Part shown: piece by piece, positions 8,801-15,950 of the stretch
How positions within the stretch are numbered: position 1 is the first letter of the stretch
How the letters are laid out: every line of letters begins with the position of its first letter
Source: Pseudomonadota bacterium
GTDB lineage: Bacteria > Myxococcota_A > UBA796 > SXON01
Length of the DNA stretch: 46,223 bases
Assembly (NCBI GenBank): GCA_005778355.1
Contig: SXON01000218.1
Span: 1-46,223, forward strand
Direction: 5' to 3'
Program-made: the position numbers and the translations under genes
Notes under the pieces: generated by a model
Databases searched by the model: none
What the model was told of the DNA's origin: nothing
The model's input: only the letters and a program-made list of their open reading frames with translations

Positions 8801-8880
8801 GTCAGCTCGTACTCTGAGACGGGGTTGTCGCCTGCGAGGGCGCTGGGGACGGCGAGAAATAGGCCGGCGACGACGGGCAT
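5833..8880 (-). CDS. pilY1: PilY1-like type IV pilus tip/assembly protein
   Basis: About 1015 aa with a short signal peptide (MPVVAGLFLAVPSALA). An N-terminal von Willebrand-A-like region follows (GIVFLVDLSRDM, a MIDAS with DxSxD instead of DxSxS). The C-terminal half is the PilY1 beta-propeller: LATANDGMLHAF, then ELWAWIPSSLL, and FGGPATLALDITRTDAP. Several DxDxDG-type loops could bind calcium, which in PilY1 regulates pilus retraction. The ATG at 8880 is preceded by GGTGAGGTG, a usable ribosome-binding site, and lies 8 bp after pilX. PilY1 homologues act at the pilus tip in adhesion, mechanosensing and priming assembly with minor pilins. Confidence 0.88.
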   Translation of the reverse strand: MPVVAGLFLAVPSALAGDNPVSEYELTSQQVPPGIVFLVDLSRDMNEPCFEGSETACIDDVASIIQQVALHYDDLRIGVMGTSNDDKNDTYQKLLPVGTDYGDIVSALERLTPFDTDTRNFAESLSRLSRDYLRRSTPEDWTDEDGDGYRGDWSESPFDQSCTTVHAILLAAGRPDGDDDVRWWYASRLPTTNVRCEVDGEDECRLDDVAMHVYTRDHSSFAGIQNLAVSVVGLGLDLDDQDDATADELFANVAAVQDGDAVYTLAQSHDEAVAGVLDVLGEVVSGSYVRSTPLVAESGATLVTTYFEVEGDTPLARGHVRAFDVDVDPISSAYGSIVYNTGAPYDDWDGARWDAGWLLYEREASGGEANEDDRDGLGTRDIYFYDAALTDAMPSDAEEHRMSFDAEFVSAASRLGLLGRYLDDTALSSGRAADEAYNLDQSSDGRVDATDLQTLVDFTRGVESARFRYLDTERGPWKLGDAPYSLPVAVTRDMSHSASTSHRDFEAFLEAAGVPDVVLATANDGMLHAFRLDDDAASTSLDESGRELWAWIPSSLLKLDRSTNWQGALVDALWYGRTWMLDATPVVQDVWIDADNDGERDCIDLDSCEWRRVVVVQQGFGGPATLALDITRTDAPAFLWETSDEVDPDAGGYTTSRPAIFSVRDDDARADHWVAMWAGGRPANFDDGQTDYRSSSEARLYLHALGDDAFSGGVNEVGFSTGGSGPAAAHPDYARRSELDLDGDGELEQSYISAPPAVVDLDGDGAADVAYFPLTLAYNPDSSSTAVTSARQSFIYKALFNPDKPGEPEWCAFYDPRVGAANVDNPYATAAYGRRPEVYYSLTTAWLGDGGLGVYFGTGSPMLSDDSSEAGAFFFLRDPDPSGCAPAQALSCGEQVGGFYSLAPGERLTNDPLAHAGVVYFTTYTPSADECSVGTGRLYGLDFRDCSPGIDTDGDGLASGADHDHVETSGYLSNVAAGAHGTLFYSAGADAPVQSIEAVNDPFHGTALVAWMEVY

Positions 8881-8888
8881 TCGACACC

Positions 8889-9398
8889 TCACCTTGTGAT
8901 GCAGGTCTGGCTGACCACCTTGCGGTAGCCGTGGGTGACGCGAGCCTCGGCGCTGCTCAGGCGCGCGCCCTCCAGGGTCGCGCGCGACTCCATCACCCAG
9001 TAGTCGCTGCGGAAGCTGCGGTTGCCGGCCTCGAGGCTGTAGCCCGGGGGCGGCGCGCCACACTTGGCGTAGACGGCGTCAACCTCGTAGCTGCCGAGCG
9101 GCATCGGCAGGGCGTGCCCCTCGTACCAGGCAAGGCCCGCACCCTCGTCGATGAAGTGCTCGCCCTCGTCCGGGAGCGGGTCGGGCGACTGGTGCATCAG
9201 GATGGCGCGGGCGTGTTGGACCCCCGCGTCGGCGGTGGCGAAGAGGCCGACGCGCTCGCGGTGGTTCGCGGACAGGCGCTCGTCGCTGCCCGCGAGATCG
9301 AGGGAGATCGCGCCGACAATGCAGATCACCAGGACGATGATCATCGCTACGAGCATGACGGACCCTCGCCGGGTCCGGGGGTGTCTCTGAGGCCACAT
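8889..9398 (-). CDS. pilX: PilX-like minor pilin
   Basis: A 169-aa protein with a short basic start, RRGSVMLVAMIIVLVICIVG, then LDLAGSDERLSANHRERVGLFATADAGVQHARAIL. This matches the PilX N-terminal region: a hydrophobic helix followed by the conserved E...N..R...F..AEAG-like stretch. It lacks the classic GFTLIE prepilin site, as PilX proteins commonly do. Two cysteines occur near the C-terminus (KCGAPPPG, SQTCITR). It sits directly upstream of pilY1, as in other pilus minor-pilin operons, but the PilV/PilW/FimU genes are not here. Confidence 0.82.
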   Translation of the reverse strand: MWPQRHPRTRRGSVMLVAMIIVLVICIVGAISLDLAGSDERLSANHRERVGLFATADAGVQHARAILMHQSPDPLPDEGEHFIDEGAGLAWYEGHALPMPLGSYEVDAVYAKCGAPPPGYSLEAGNRSFRSDYWVMESRATLEGARLSSAEARVTHGYRKVVSQTCITR

Positions 9399-9529
9399 GG
9401 GAGTTTTTCGCCTCTTTTGACTTTACGACTAAACCCCCACCTCGCGCGACAAAACGACGCACTATTTTTTGGGACTCCACCCAGTTTGTAGTGCAGGCGG
9501 GTTTTCTAGAGGCGCTTCCGAGCCGCCCG

Positions 9530-9967
9530 CTAGCTCGCGTGGGTCTTCACCATGTCGGCCAGCCGCGGCATGGCGGTCGTCACGTGCTTCACGGCCTCGG
9601 GACGGAGCTTGTCGTAGGTCGACTTCACCGGTCCGCGCGCGTTCTTGGCGCGATCATCGGTGATCGAGAGCAAGGCGTTGGCGATCTCGTTGCCACGGCG
9701 CACGAAGTACCCACGTGGTTCCTCGCGCTTCGCCTGGCAGTCGGCCCAGAAGGGGTCGACCTTGGCGGAGAAGTCGTCGAGCAGGTGGTTGAGCGTGCCG
9801 CCGACGAAGCCCGGCTTCACGCCGCTCACGAGCTTGAAGGCGCCCTTGATGGCGATGCCGGAGAGGCCGCCCTTGTCGGCCACCTCGGCCTCGATCAGGC
9901 GCACGCCCGCGTCGACAACCAGCTTGCGCTTGGCCGGGTCTTTCACCGTTTCCACCAGGCTTCCCAT
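9530..9967 (-). CDS. Small conserved protein of unknown function (DUF6918-like)
   Basis: A 145-aa soluble helical protein: LVVDAGVRLIEAEVADKGG, then GFVGGTLNHLLDDF, and RRGNEIANALLSITDDRA. From memory this is the pattern of a small family found in Actinobacteria and Myxococcota (DUF6918), with no known function; a profile search would be needed to confirm it. It follows the HEAT-repeat lipoprotein by 9 bp, so the two are probably co-transcribed. A 131-bp gap, A/T-richer than average, separates it from pilX. Confidence 0.6.
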   Translation of the reverse strand: MGSLVETVKDPAKRKLVVDAGVRLIEAEVADKGGLSGIAIKGAFKLVSGVKPGFVGGTLNHLLDDFSAKVDPFWADCQAKREEPRGYFVRRGNEIANALLSITDDRAKNARGPVKSTYDKLRPEAVKHVTTAMPRLADMVKTHAS

Positions 9968-9976
9968 GACTCGCTC

Positions 9977-11080
9977 CTAGAAAGTGATCTCGTTGGACAC
10001 CGTGGTGCCGCCGCCGCACCGGGGCACGCCCACCTTGCCGCCGAACTCGCGGAAGTACTCCGCGAGGTAGCCCCGCTGCCAGCAGCTGTAGCCCCCCGCC
10101 TTCAGGGCCTTCTCGGTGCACTCGTAGCTGCGCTCGAAGTCGCGGTCGTTGTGGGCGCCCACGATGTCGGCGTTGCCCATCTTCTCCACGGGACCGTCGC
10201 CCACGTAGCTCTTGGTCCAGAAGGGGATGGCCTCGCAGAGCGTGTCGGCGGCCGTCTTGCCGGGGGTGGCCCGTAGCGCGGTGAGCATCGCGGCGCGCAC
10301 CTCGCCGCTGTCTTCCGGCTTCATCATGTGTTCGCGGAGGCAAGTGCCGAGGGCCTCGTCCTTGCTGCCTTTCATCGAGAGGGCGGCGGCGGCGCGCACG
10401 GCGGGATCGCTGTCTTCGGCGAGGGCCTTGCAGGCCACGTCGGCGAAGGCGAAGCCTTTCACGGTGCGGAGCGAAGCGAGGGCGGCGGAACGGACGCCGG
10501 GGTCGGTGTCGGCCATGGCGGCGGCGAGCTGCGGCGCGGTGTCGACCAGGCCGGCGAGCGCGGTGGCGGCGGCGGCGCGGATCTGCGCGTCGGGGTCGGC
10601 GAGGGCGGCCACGAGGAGGGCGCGTGCTTCCTCGTCCTTGTCGGGGCGCAGCACGGCGATGGCCTCGGCGCGAACGGCCACGTCGGCGTCCGACTTCGCG
10701 GCGGCCTTCAGTCTCGCCTTCACGGCGGGCGCGCGGAACGGGGCGAGCGCGCGCGCCAGGCCCGGCCGGTCGGGCAGCGAGGCCTTGTCGAGCAAGGTGG
10801 CCACGCACCCCACCCGCTCGTCGTCTTCGGCCTCGTCGAGCCCGCGCAGTACCGCGAGGTCCCAGCTGCCGTCGCGCTCGAGGTGATCGCACACGCAGTC
10901 TTGCGCGCGCTTCCACGTGACCAGCTTTTCTGCGGCGTAGGTGCGGACGGCCTCGTCTTTCATGGTGAGACCGACGCACACCGCCACCACGTTGCCATCC
11001 ACCCTCGCGTCGTCGATGCCGGCCTTGTCGATGAACATGGGCGGCGGAGGAGAGCAGGCGACGAGGAGCGCGAGGATCAC
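9977..11080 (-). CDS. HEAT-repeat lipoprotein
   Basis: 367 aa. It starts (GTG) with MILALLVAC, a lipobox (LVAC) with Cys at residue 9; no longer in-frame start exists, so the signal peptide really is this short. The middle consists of about five HEAT-like helical repeats (for example AALADPDAQIRAAAATALAG and ALAEDSDPAVRAAAALSMKG), a protein-interaction scaffold. The C-terminal part contains several cysteines (YECTEKALKAGGYSCWQ, VPRCGGGT) and may form a disulfide-bonded domain. Probably anchored to the periplasmic face of a membrane. It lies in an operon with the lipoprotein upstream and the DUF6918-like gene downstream. Function unknown. Confidence 0.75.
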   Translation of the reverse strand: MILALLVACSPPPPMFIDKAGIDDARVDGNVVAVCVGLTMKDEAVRTYAAEKLVTWKRAQDCVCDHLERDGSWDLAVLRGLDEAEDDERVGCVATLLDKASLPDRPGLARALAPFRAPAVKARLKAAAKSDADVAVRAEAIAVLRPDKDEEARALLVAALADPDAQIRAAAATALAGLVDTAPQLAAAMADTDPGVRSAALASLRTVKGFAFADVACKALAEDSDPAVRAAAALSMKGSKDEALGTCLREHMMKPEDSGEVRAAMLTALRATPGKTAADTLCEAIPFWTKSYVGDGPVEKMGNADIVGAHNDRDFERSYECTEKALKAGGYSCWQRGYLAEYFREFGGKVGVPRCGGGTTVSNEITF

Positions 11081-11119
11081 GGGTCGGTCCGGGGGCCGGC
11101 CCTTCTACCGTGGCTCGCC

Positions 11120-11638
11120 TTACTGGGACAGGTCGAGTTGCGCGCGACGGCGGTCGCCGCGCTCCAAGCGGCGCGACAGCGACTCCAACGCGTCGCGTTC
11201 CTTACGACACGACGAGGGCACGTCGAGCCACTCGTAGATGCTGCCGGTGAAGGTGAGGTTGGCGGAGATGATGTCTTTCTCCACCTGCTCCCGGTTGCGC
11301 ACCACCACGCGGGTGCGCCCCTTGGCCTCGCCGATCTCGATGGTCATCCGGTAGCGGATCTTCTCGGGGATCCGCGTGCCGCCGAACTGGTTGAAGATGT
11401 AGTCGCTCACCCCCACCACCCACTCGGTGGTGAACTTGCCCTCGCTCTTCTCGATGCGGTCGAGCGGGTACTGGTCGCCGAAGACGACGAGCGATTCGTC
11501 CCACACCTTGTCGAAGCTCTGGTCGAAGCTCGCTTCTACGGGGCGCTCCTCGTACACCGGCAGGCGATCCTCGGGGAAGGGCGGCGGGGGACAGCCGGTG
11601 AGGCCCAGGATCAGCGGGAGGGCGAGGAGGCGGCGCAT
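11120..11638 (-). CDS. Lipoprotein with a possible BamC-like helix-grip domain
   Basis: About 172 aa: MRRLLALPLILGLTGC, a normal lipobox with Arg at the N-terminus, then a Pro-rich stretch. The body reads FDKVWDESLVVFG, LDRIEKSEGKFTTEWVVG and RYRMTIEIGEAKGRTRVVVR. A helix followed by 'I...G.i.T.W' and two beta strands with conserved R/T resembles BamC/NlpB-type or related helix-grip domains, but this is a fold-level impression only. The ATG at 11638 is preferred over 11650 because a TATGCT -10-like element ends 7 nt before it. It heads the minus-strand run leading to the HEAT lipoprotein. Confidence 0.6.
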   Translation of the reverse strand: MRRLLALPLILGLTGCPPPPFPEDRLPVYEERPVEASFDQSFDKVWDESLVVFGDQYPLDRIEKSEGKFTTEWVVGVSDYIFNQFGGTRIPEKIRYRMTIEIGEAKGRTRVVVRNREQVEKDIISANLTFTGSIYEWLDVPSSCRKERDALESLSRRLERGDRRRAQLDLSQ

Positions 11639-11660
11639 CCCGGCGAGCATATCAGGGCCC
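11639..11660. promoter_or_regulatory. 22-bp divergent promoter core, possibly bidirectional and leaderless
   Basis: The spacer between two divergent start codons contains, on the minus strand, the extended -10-like TGATATGCT with exactly 7 nt to ATG 11638. On the plus strand CATATC lies 7 nt before GTG 11661. There is no Shine-Dalgarno on either side. The two -10s overlap, so both genes may be transcribed from one A/T patch without a 5' leader. Confidence 0.45.
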
Positions 11661-12617
11661 GTGCGGATCGGAATCGTCGCCAGCGCCCACGGCTACGGGC
11701 ACGCCACCCGCGACGCGGTGCTCGCGCGTACCCTGCAGGCTCGCGGCCACCGGGTGACGCTCTTCTCCATGGCGCCCACCACGGTGCTCGGCGACGACCT
11801 CGACGTGGTGCCCTTGGCGGCCGACGTGGGCCTCGTGCAGCACGACTCGCGAAGCGAGGACCTCGCGGCCACCTGCCAACGGCTCGACGCCTTTCGCCTC
11901 GACCCCGCGCCACTCGCTGGCCTCGAGCGCCTCGTGGTCGACATCTCACCCTTCGCGCTGCGGGTCGCGAGCGAGTTCGGGGTGCCGGTGGTCGCCATGG
12001 GCAACTTCGACTGGGCCTGGATCTACGCCCACTACCGGGAGCTGGGCGACTGGGCGGCGCGATTTGGCCAGTGGCAGGCTCCCCGCCGTGCCGTGGCGCT
12101 CGCCCCCGGGCCGGGGCTCGTGGGCTTCGCCGAGGTCGTCCCTGGTGGGCTGATCGCCCGCTCGGCGACGCCGGTTCGTGTCGCGAGCCGTTCGGTGCTC
12201 GCTTGCTTCGGCGGTTTCGGCATGAACGCGCTCGACGCGGTGCTCCCCGAGCTCCCGGGCGTCACGTGGGTGCTCGCGCCCCCGATGCCTCGTCTGTCGC
12301 GACCTGATGTGCTCTTCATCGACGACGTGCCTTTTCCGGCGCTCGTGGCGGGGGCCGACGCGCTCTTCACCAAGCCCGGCTACGGCGTGCTCGCCGAGGC
12401 CACCGTGGCCGGCACGCCGATCGTCTACCTCGACCGTGGCGCCTTCCCCGAGGCGCCCTTCCTGGAGGCTCATCTGCGCGCTCGTGGCGACGAGAAAGTC
12501 GCCGCCGAGCCGGGTGCGATCGCCGCTGGACTCGCTCGATTGTGGTCGCGTCCTCGTCCCCCGGCGCGCCCCGGCGACGACCGGGAGACGGTAGCGGACG
12601 CGGTGCTCCGGGGGTAG
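11661..12617 (+). CDS. MurG-like/GT-B glycosyltransferase
   Basis: 318 aa. It begins VRIGIVASAHGYGHATRD, the glycine-rich N-terminal signature of GT-B enzymes of the MurG/GT28 type. It has a C-terminal donor-binding region, VAGADALFTKPGYGVLAEATVAGTPIVY, in which the conserved Gly/Glu around PGYG...AE contact the sugar nucleotide. The GTG at 11661 is chosen because the GT-B fold starts there. It is followed 26 bp later by UDP-glucose dehydrogenase, so a role in polysaccharide or glycolipid synthesis from a UDP-sugar is plausible. The acceptor cannot be deduced. Confidence 0.75.
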   Translation: MRIGIVASAHGYGHATRDAVLARTLQARGHRVTLFSMAPTTVLGDDLDVVPLAADVGLVQHDSRSEDLAATCQRLDAFRLDPAPLAGLERLVVDISPFALRVASEFGVPVVAMGNFDWAWIYAHYRELGDWAARFGQWQAPRRAVALAPGPGLVGFAEVVPGGLIARSATPVRVASRSVLACFGGFGMNALDAVLPELPGVTWVLAPPMPRLSRPDVLFIDDVPFPALVAGADALFTKPGYGVLAEATVAGTPIVYLDRGAFPEAPFLEAHLRARGDEKVAAEPGAIAAGLARLWSRPRPPARPGDDRETVADAVLRG

Positions 12618-12643
12618 AAGGCGGCCCCGATCGGGAGCCTCCT

Positions 12644-13945
12644 GTGAACATCAGCGTCGTCGGCACTGGATATGTTGGTCTTGTGGTGGGCGTGTGCATG
12701 GCCGACCTCGGCCACAACGTCACCTGCGTGGATTCCGACGAGCAGAAGATCTCTGCGCTCCTGGCCGGCCGCGTGCCGATCTACGAGCCCGGGCTCGACC
12801 AGCTCCTGGAGCGCAACGTGCGCGAGGGGCGCCTGCACTTCACCCGCGACCTCGCGGCCGGGCTGGCACACTCGCGCATCGTCTTCCTGGCCGTGGGCAC
12901 GCCCTCCGCCGCCGACGGCAGCGCCGACCTCAGCGGCGTCTTCGCTGTCGCGGGGCAGGTGGCTTCACATGCCGACGGCCCGGTCACCTTCATCATCAAG
13001 AGCACGGTGCCGGTGGGCACCGCCGACCGCGTTCGGGCCTACGTCACCGAGCGCATGACCCACAAGGTCGACGTGGTGTCGAACCCCGAGTTCCTCAAGG
13101 AAGGCGCGGCGATCGACGACTTCTTGCGGCCCGACCGCATCGTCTGCGGGGTGAGCAACCCCGAGGCGCAGGCGTTGATGGAGTCGCTCTACGCGCCACT
13201 CCTGCGCACCGGCAAGCCGATCCTGTTCATGGACAACCGCTCGGCCGAGGTCACGAAGTACGCGGCGAACGCCTTCCTGGCCACGAAGATCAGCTTCATC
13301 AACGAGCTCGCCCAGCTGTGTGAGCGCGTGGGCGCCGACGTCGATGCCGTTCGCCGCGGTGCGGGTTCCGACTCGCGCATCGGCCCCCGCTTCTTCTTCC
13401 CCGGGGCCGGCTACGGCGGCTCGTGTTTCCCGAAGGACGTGCGCGCGCTCATCGACACCGGCAAGCAGGCCGGCATGGAGATGAGCGTGGTGCGCGCGGT
13501 GGAAGAGGTGAACGAACGCCAGAAGTTCGTGATGGCCGACAAGGTGCTCGACTTCTTCGGCGGCAACGTGGCCGGCAAGCGAATCGCGCTCTGGGGCCTC
13601 TCGTTCAAGCCCGAAACCGACGACATGCGCTAAGCGCCCTCGCTCAACATCATCGAGCGGCTGCGCGAGAACGGCGCCGAGGTCGTGGCTTACGACCCGG
13701 AGTCCATGCACGAGGCACGTCGAGCCCTGGGCGACAAGGTGGAGTTCGCCACCCGCCCGATGGAGGCCGCCGCCGGGGCCGACGCGCTCATCCTGGTGAC
13801 GGAGTGGAACGAGTTCCGCAGCCCCGACTTCGGGAAGCTCAAGGAGCTCATGCGCGAGCCGGTGCTGTTCGACGGCCGCAACATCTACAACCCCGTCGAG
13901 GTGCGCGCGGCGGGGCTGCAGTACCGCTGTATCGGAAGGCCCTAG
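12644..13945 (+). pseudogene. ugd: UDP-glucose 6-dehydrogenase interrupted by an in-frame TAA
   Basis: The reading frame encodes a full-length UGD: Rossmann VGTGYVGLVVG at the N-terminus, KSTVPVGTA, NPEFLKEG, the catalytic Cys261 in YGGSCFPKD, and GLSFKPETDDMR. At codon 330 (13631-13633) a TAA replaces the Glu expected in the conserved DDMREAPS motif. The same frame then continues APSLNIIERLRENGAEVVAYDP to LFDGRNIYNP and a TAG at 13943, giving 433 codons overall, the normal length. The truncated product (329 aa) would lose the UDP-binding C-terminal domain. GTG 12644 is preceded by GGGAG at a suitable distance. It could be a real nonsense mutation, a sequencing error (one base away from GAA), or readthrough. 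Confidence 0.85.
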
Positions 13946-15090
13946 AGCGTGAGCGCGTAGGCGGCGCCGCTCGCGGCGGCGGCCAGCCCGAGGAGCAAGA
14001 GGCCACCGCAGCCGAAACACCCTGACTTGGCGACGGGGGCGTCGGCACGGGCCTCGACCTCGGCGTTCCTCGTGGTCTTGATGGGGGCGCTGGACAAGGA
14101 AGCGGCCGGCTGGGCGGCCTCGAGCGTGTAGTCCTCGCGTTGTGCGCTCGCCCGGTGACGCGATGCTTCCTCGGCCTTGCGCGCCTCCTCTGCCTTTTTC
14201 GCCTCCTCCGCCTTGCGAAGAGTCTCGGCCTCCGCCGCGAGGCGCGCGACCTCGGCGGCCTCCGCGGCGGCGCGGACTTCCATCTCGGCGCGTGACTTGC
14301 CTTCGGCCACGCACACCTCGGCCACCAGCGCGGTGCCGAGGTAGCGGTAGACGGCCAGCGTGTCGAGCGCGGTCGCGATGGCCCCAGTGACGGTGTCGGC
14401 GGTGCCGATCACGCCGGGGAGCTTGTTCTTGGCCCATTCCGACATCGGACCGGCCACCACCGTGGCCTGCGCGGCGAGGCCACCGATGGTGTCTTTCATG
14501 GCGGCGAGGGCGCCTGCTGCCTTCGCGGCCTCGGGGCCGGCCAGCGCCGCCAGCTTCTCGTTCGCAGCGGGCGTGTACTTGTCGATGATGCCGGTGAACA
14601 TCGCCACGCCGCCCTCGGCGGCGTTGTCGGCGAAGGGCAGGACAAGGTCGGCGCTGACGTACCAGGCGAGCAGCGCCCGTCCCGATTTGAACTCAGACAG
14701 TCGCGACACCTGGCCGTCGAAGAGGGCGTAGGCCGCCCAGGCCACGCCGAGGGCCTTCACGGCGGCGTCGGTGGCCTGCTGAGGGTCGACCTCCCAGGCG
14801 CCGTCTTCACCCTTGTAGGCTTTCACCGCGCCGCGGAGGCCACTGAAGATCGCGATGCCGGTGTCGGCCTTGTCGAGGAGGTCGAAGATCTGCAGTGCGC
14901 GCTGAGGCCCGGCTGCGGTCGCCGCCTCGGCCGCGAGCGTGGCCGCGCGCGGGCTCCCTGCCTGTTCGGCCAGGGTGCCGGGGTGTGTCCAGGCCGGCGC
15001 GAAGGGCAGCACCGAGAAAAGGCCCGAGGGCACGCGCACGCTCAGGTCGCTCGCGGAAAATGAATCGACGACGGGGGCGAGCTCACTCAT
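13942..15090 (-). CDS. DPQQ-motif protein with charged helix and C-terminal membrane anchor
   Basis: 382 aa; family not recognised. Residues about 75-245 match the upstream paralogue: DTGIAIFSGLRGAVK, VDPQQATDAAVKALG, LLAWYVSADLVLPFADN and ALDTLAVYRYLGTALVAEV. Then comes a charged helix with AEEAKKAEEARKAEEA repeats, probably coiled coil. The protein ends in SGCFGCGGLLLLGLAAAASG followed by a short tail, a hydrophobic C-terminal segment that could tail-anchor it, with a CxxC just before. There is no N-terminal signal. Its ATG overlaps the upstream stop codon (ATGA). Last gene of the six-gene operon. The 3' end overlaps the interrupted ugd by 4 bp. Confidence 0.7.
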   Translation of the reverse strand: MSELAPVVDSFSASDLSVRVPSGLFSVLPFAPAWTHPGTLAEQAGSPRAATLAAEAATAAGPQRALQIFDLLDKADTGIAIFSGLRGAVKAYKGEDGAWEVDPQQATDAAVKALGVAWAAYALFDGQVSRLSEFKSGRALLAWYVSADLVLPFADNAAEGGVAMFTGIIDKYTPAANEKLAALAGPEAAKAAGALAAMKDTIGGLAAQATVVAGPMSEWAKNKLPGVIGTADTVTGAIATALDTLAVYRYLGTALVAEVCVAEGKSRAEMEVRAAAEAAEVARLAAEAETLRKAEEAKKAEEARKAEEASRHRASAQREDYTLEAAQPAASLSSAPIKTTRNAEVEARADAPVAKSGCFGCGGLLLLGLAAAASGAAYALTL

Positions 15091-15932
15091 GCTTGTTTCC
15101 ATCCGTGGCGGAGGGCGGTCTCGGCAACCAGGCGCGCGCCGAGCAGGCGCCACACCGGCAAGGTATCCGCCCCAGTGGCCACCGCCCCGGCCACGGTGCC
15201 CGCAGCGGCAATCGCCGGCGGCAGGAAGGACGCGGCTTTCTCGGCGATGGTGCCCACCTTGTCGCGGGTTTGCACGGCCACCTCGTCGAAAGGACCGAGG
15301 AGCGCGGCCACCGCCTCGTTGGCGTTCTTGCCGCTGCCGCCGCCGATGAAGCCCTCGAGCTTCTTCACCACCGTGCCACCGTGCTTCTCGAGCAGGTTGG
15401 TGACGAGACGGGTGGCGCCCTGCGCGAGGTCGTCGCCGAAGGGCAGCGCGAGCTCTGCCGCCACGTAGTAGTGCAGCATCGCCGAGCCCGCAGGCATCGC
15501 GCGGACGTTCGCGACCCGCTCGGACAGCGTCGCTCCGGGCACCGCGTGCACGATGGCGCCGAGTCCGAGGGCCTTGAGCGCGGCGTCGGCGCCCTGCTGC
15601 GGGTCGGTGTCGAGGGCCTTGGCGCCCTGGCCGAAAAACAGGCCGAGCGCGGTGCGCAGCCCGCTCACCACGGAGATGCCGACGTCGCCGGTGTCGAGCG
15701 CGTCGGCAATCGACAGCATGCGGCGGGCCTCGGGGCTGTTGCACCAGCGCTCGGCGTGGGCGAAGCCCTCGTCGTCGAGGTCGGGCGCCACGCAGAGGCG
15801 GGCCTCGGCGAGTGAAGTGTAGGGCACCATGTCGGGGGCGCCGGGAATGGCGCCCATCAGGCCCCAGAGCATGCGGACGGTGACGTCGGTGTCGCCGAAG
15901 CGGGCGAGGGCGGCGTCGAGATCGGTGGACAT
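15087..15932 (-). CDS. DPQQ-motif protein, paralogue of the next gene
   Basis: About 281 aa from the ATG at 15932 (a GTG at 15941 is possible). Family not recognised. It is mostly hydrophobic or alanine-rich helix, without signal peptide or charged tail. It shares with the downstream gene the blocks TGDVGISVVSGLRTALG, DTDPQQGADAALKALG, MLHYYVAAELALPFGDD and GADTLPVWRLLGARLVAET. The tandem arrangement and ATGA coupling indicate duplication followed by gain of a C-terminal anchor in one copy, perhaps giving a soluble/membrane pair or hetero-oligomer. It lies 18 bp after the outer-membrane protein gene. Confidence 0.7.
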   Translation of the reverse strand: MSTDLDAALARFGDTDVTVRMLWGLMGAIPGAPDMVPYTSLAEARLCVAPDLDDEGFAHAERWCNSPEARRMLSIADALDTGDVGISVVSGLRTALGLFFGQGAKALDTDPQQGADAALKALGLGAIVHAVPGATLSERVANVRAMPAGSAMLHYYVAAELALPFGDDLAQGATRLVTNLLEKHGGTVVKKLEGFIGGGSGKNANEAVAALLGPFDEVAVQTRDKVGTIAEKAASFLPPAIAAAGTVAGAVATGADTLPVWRLLGARLVAETALRHGWKQA

Positions 15933-15950
15933 GGCCGCCACGTATCGCGG

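Noticed and set aside
10328-12307. Long plus-strand frame of about 659 codons
   Set aside because: Antisense to two lipoprotein genes and then out of frame with the glycosyltransferase; low-complexity His/Arg/Gly composition.
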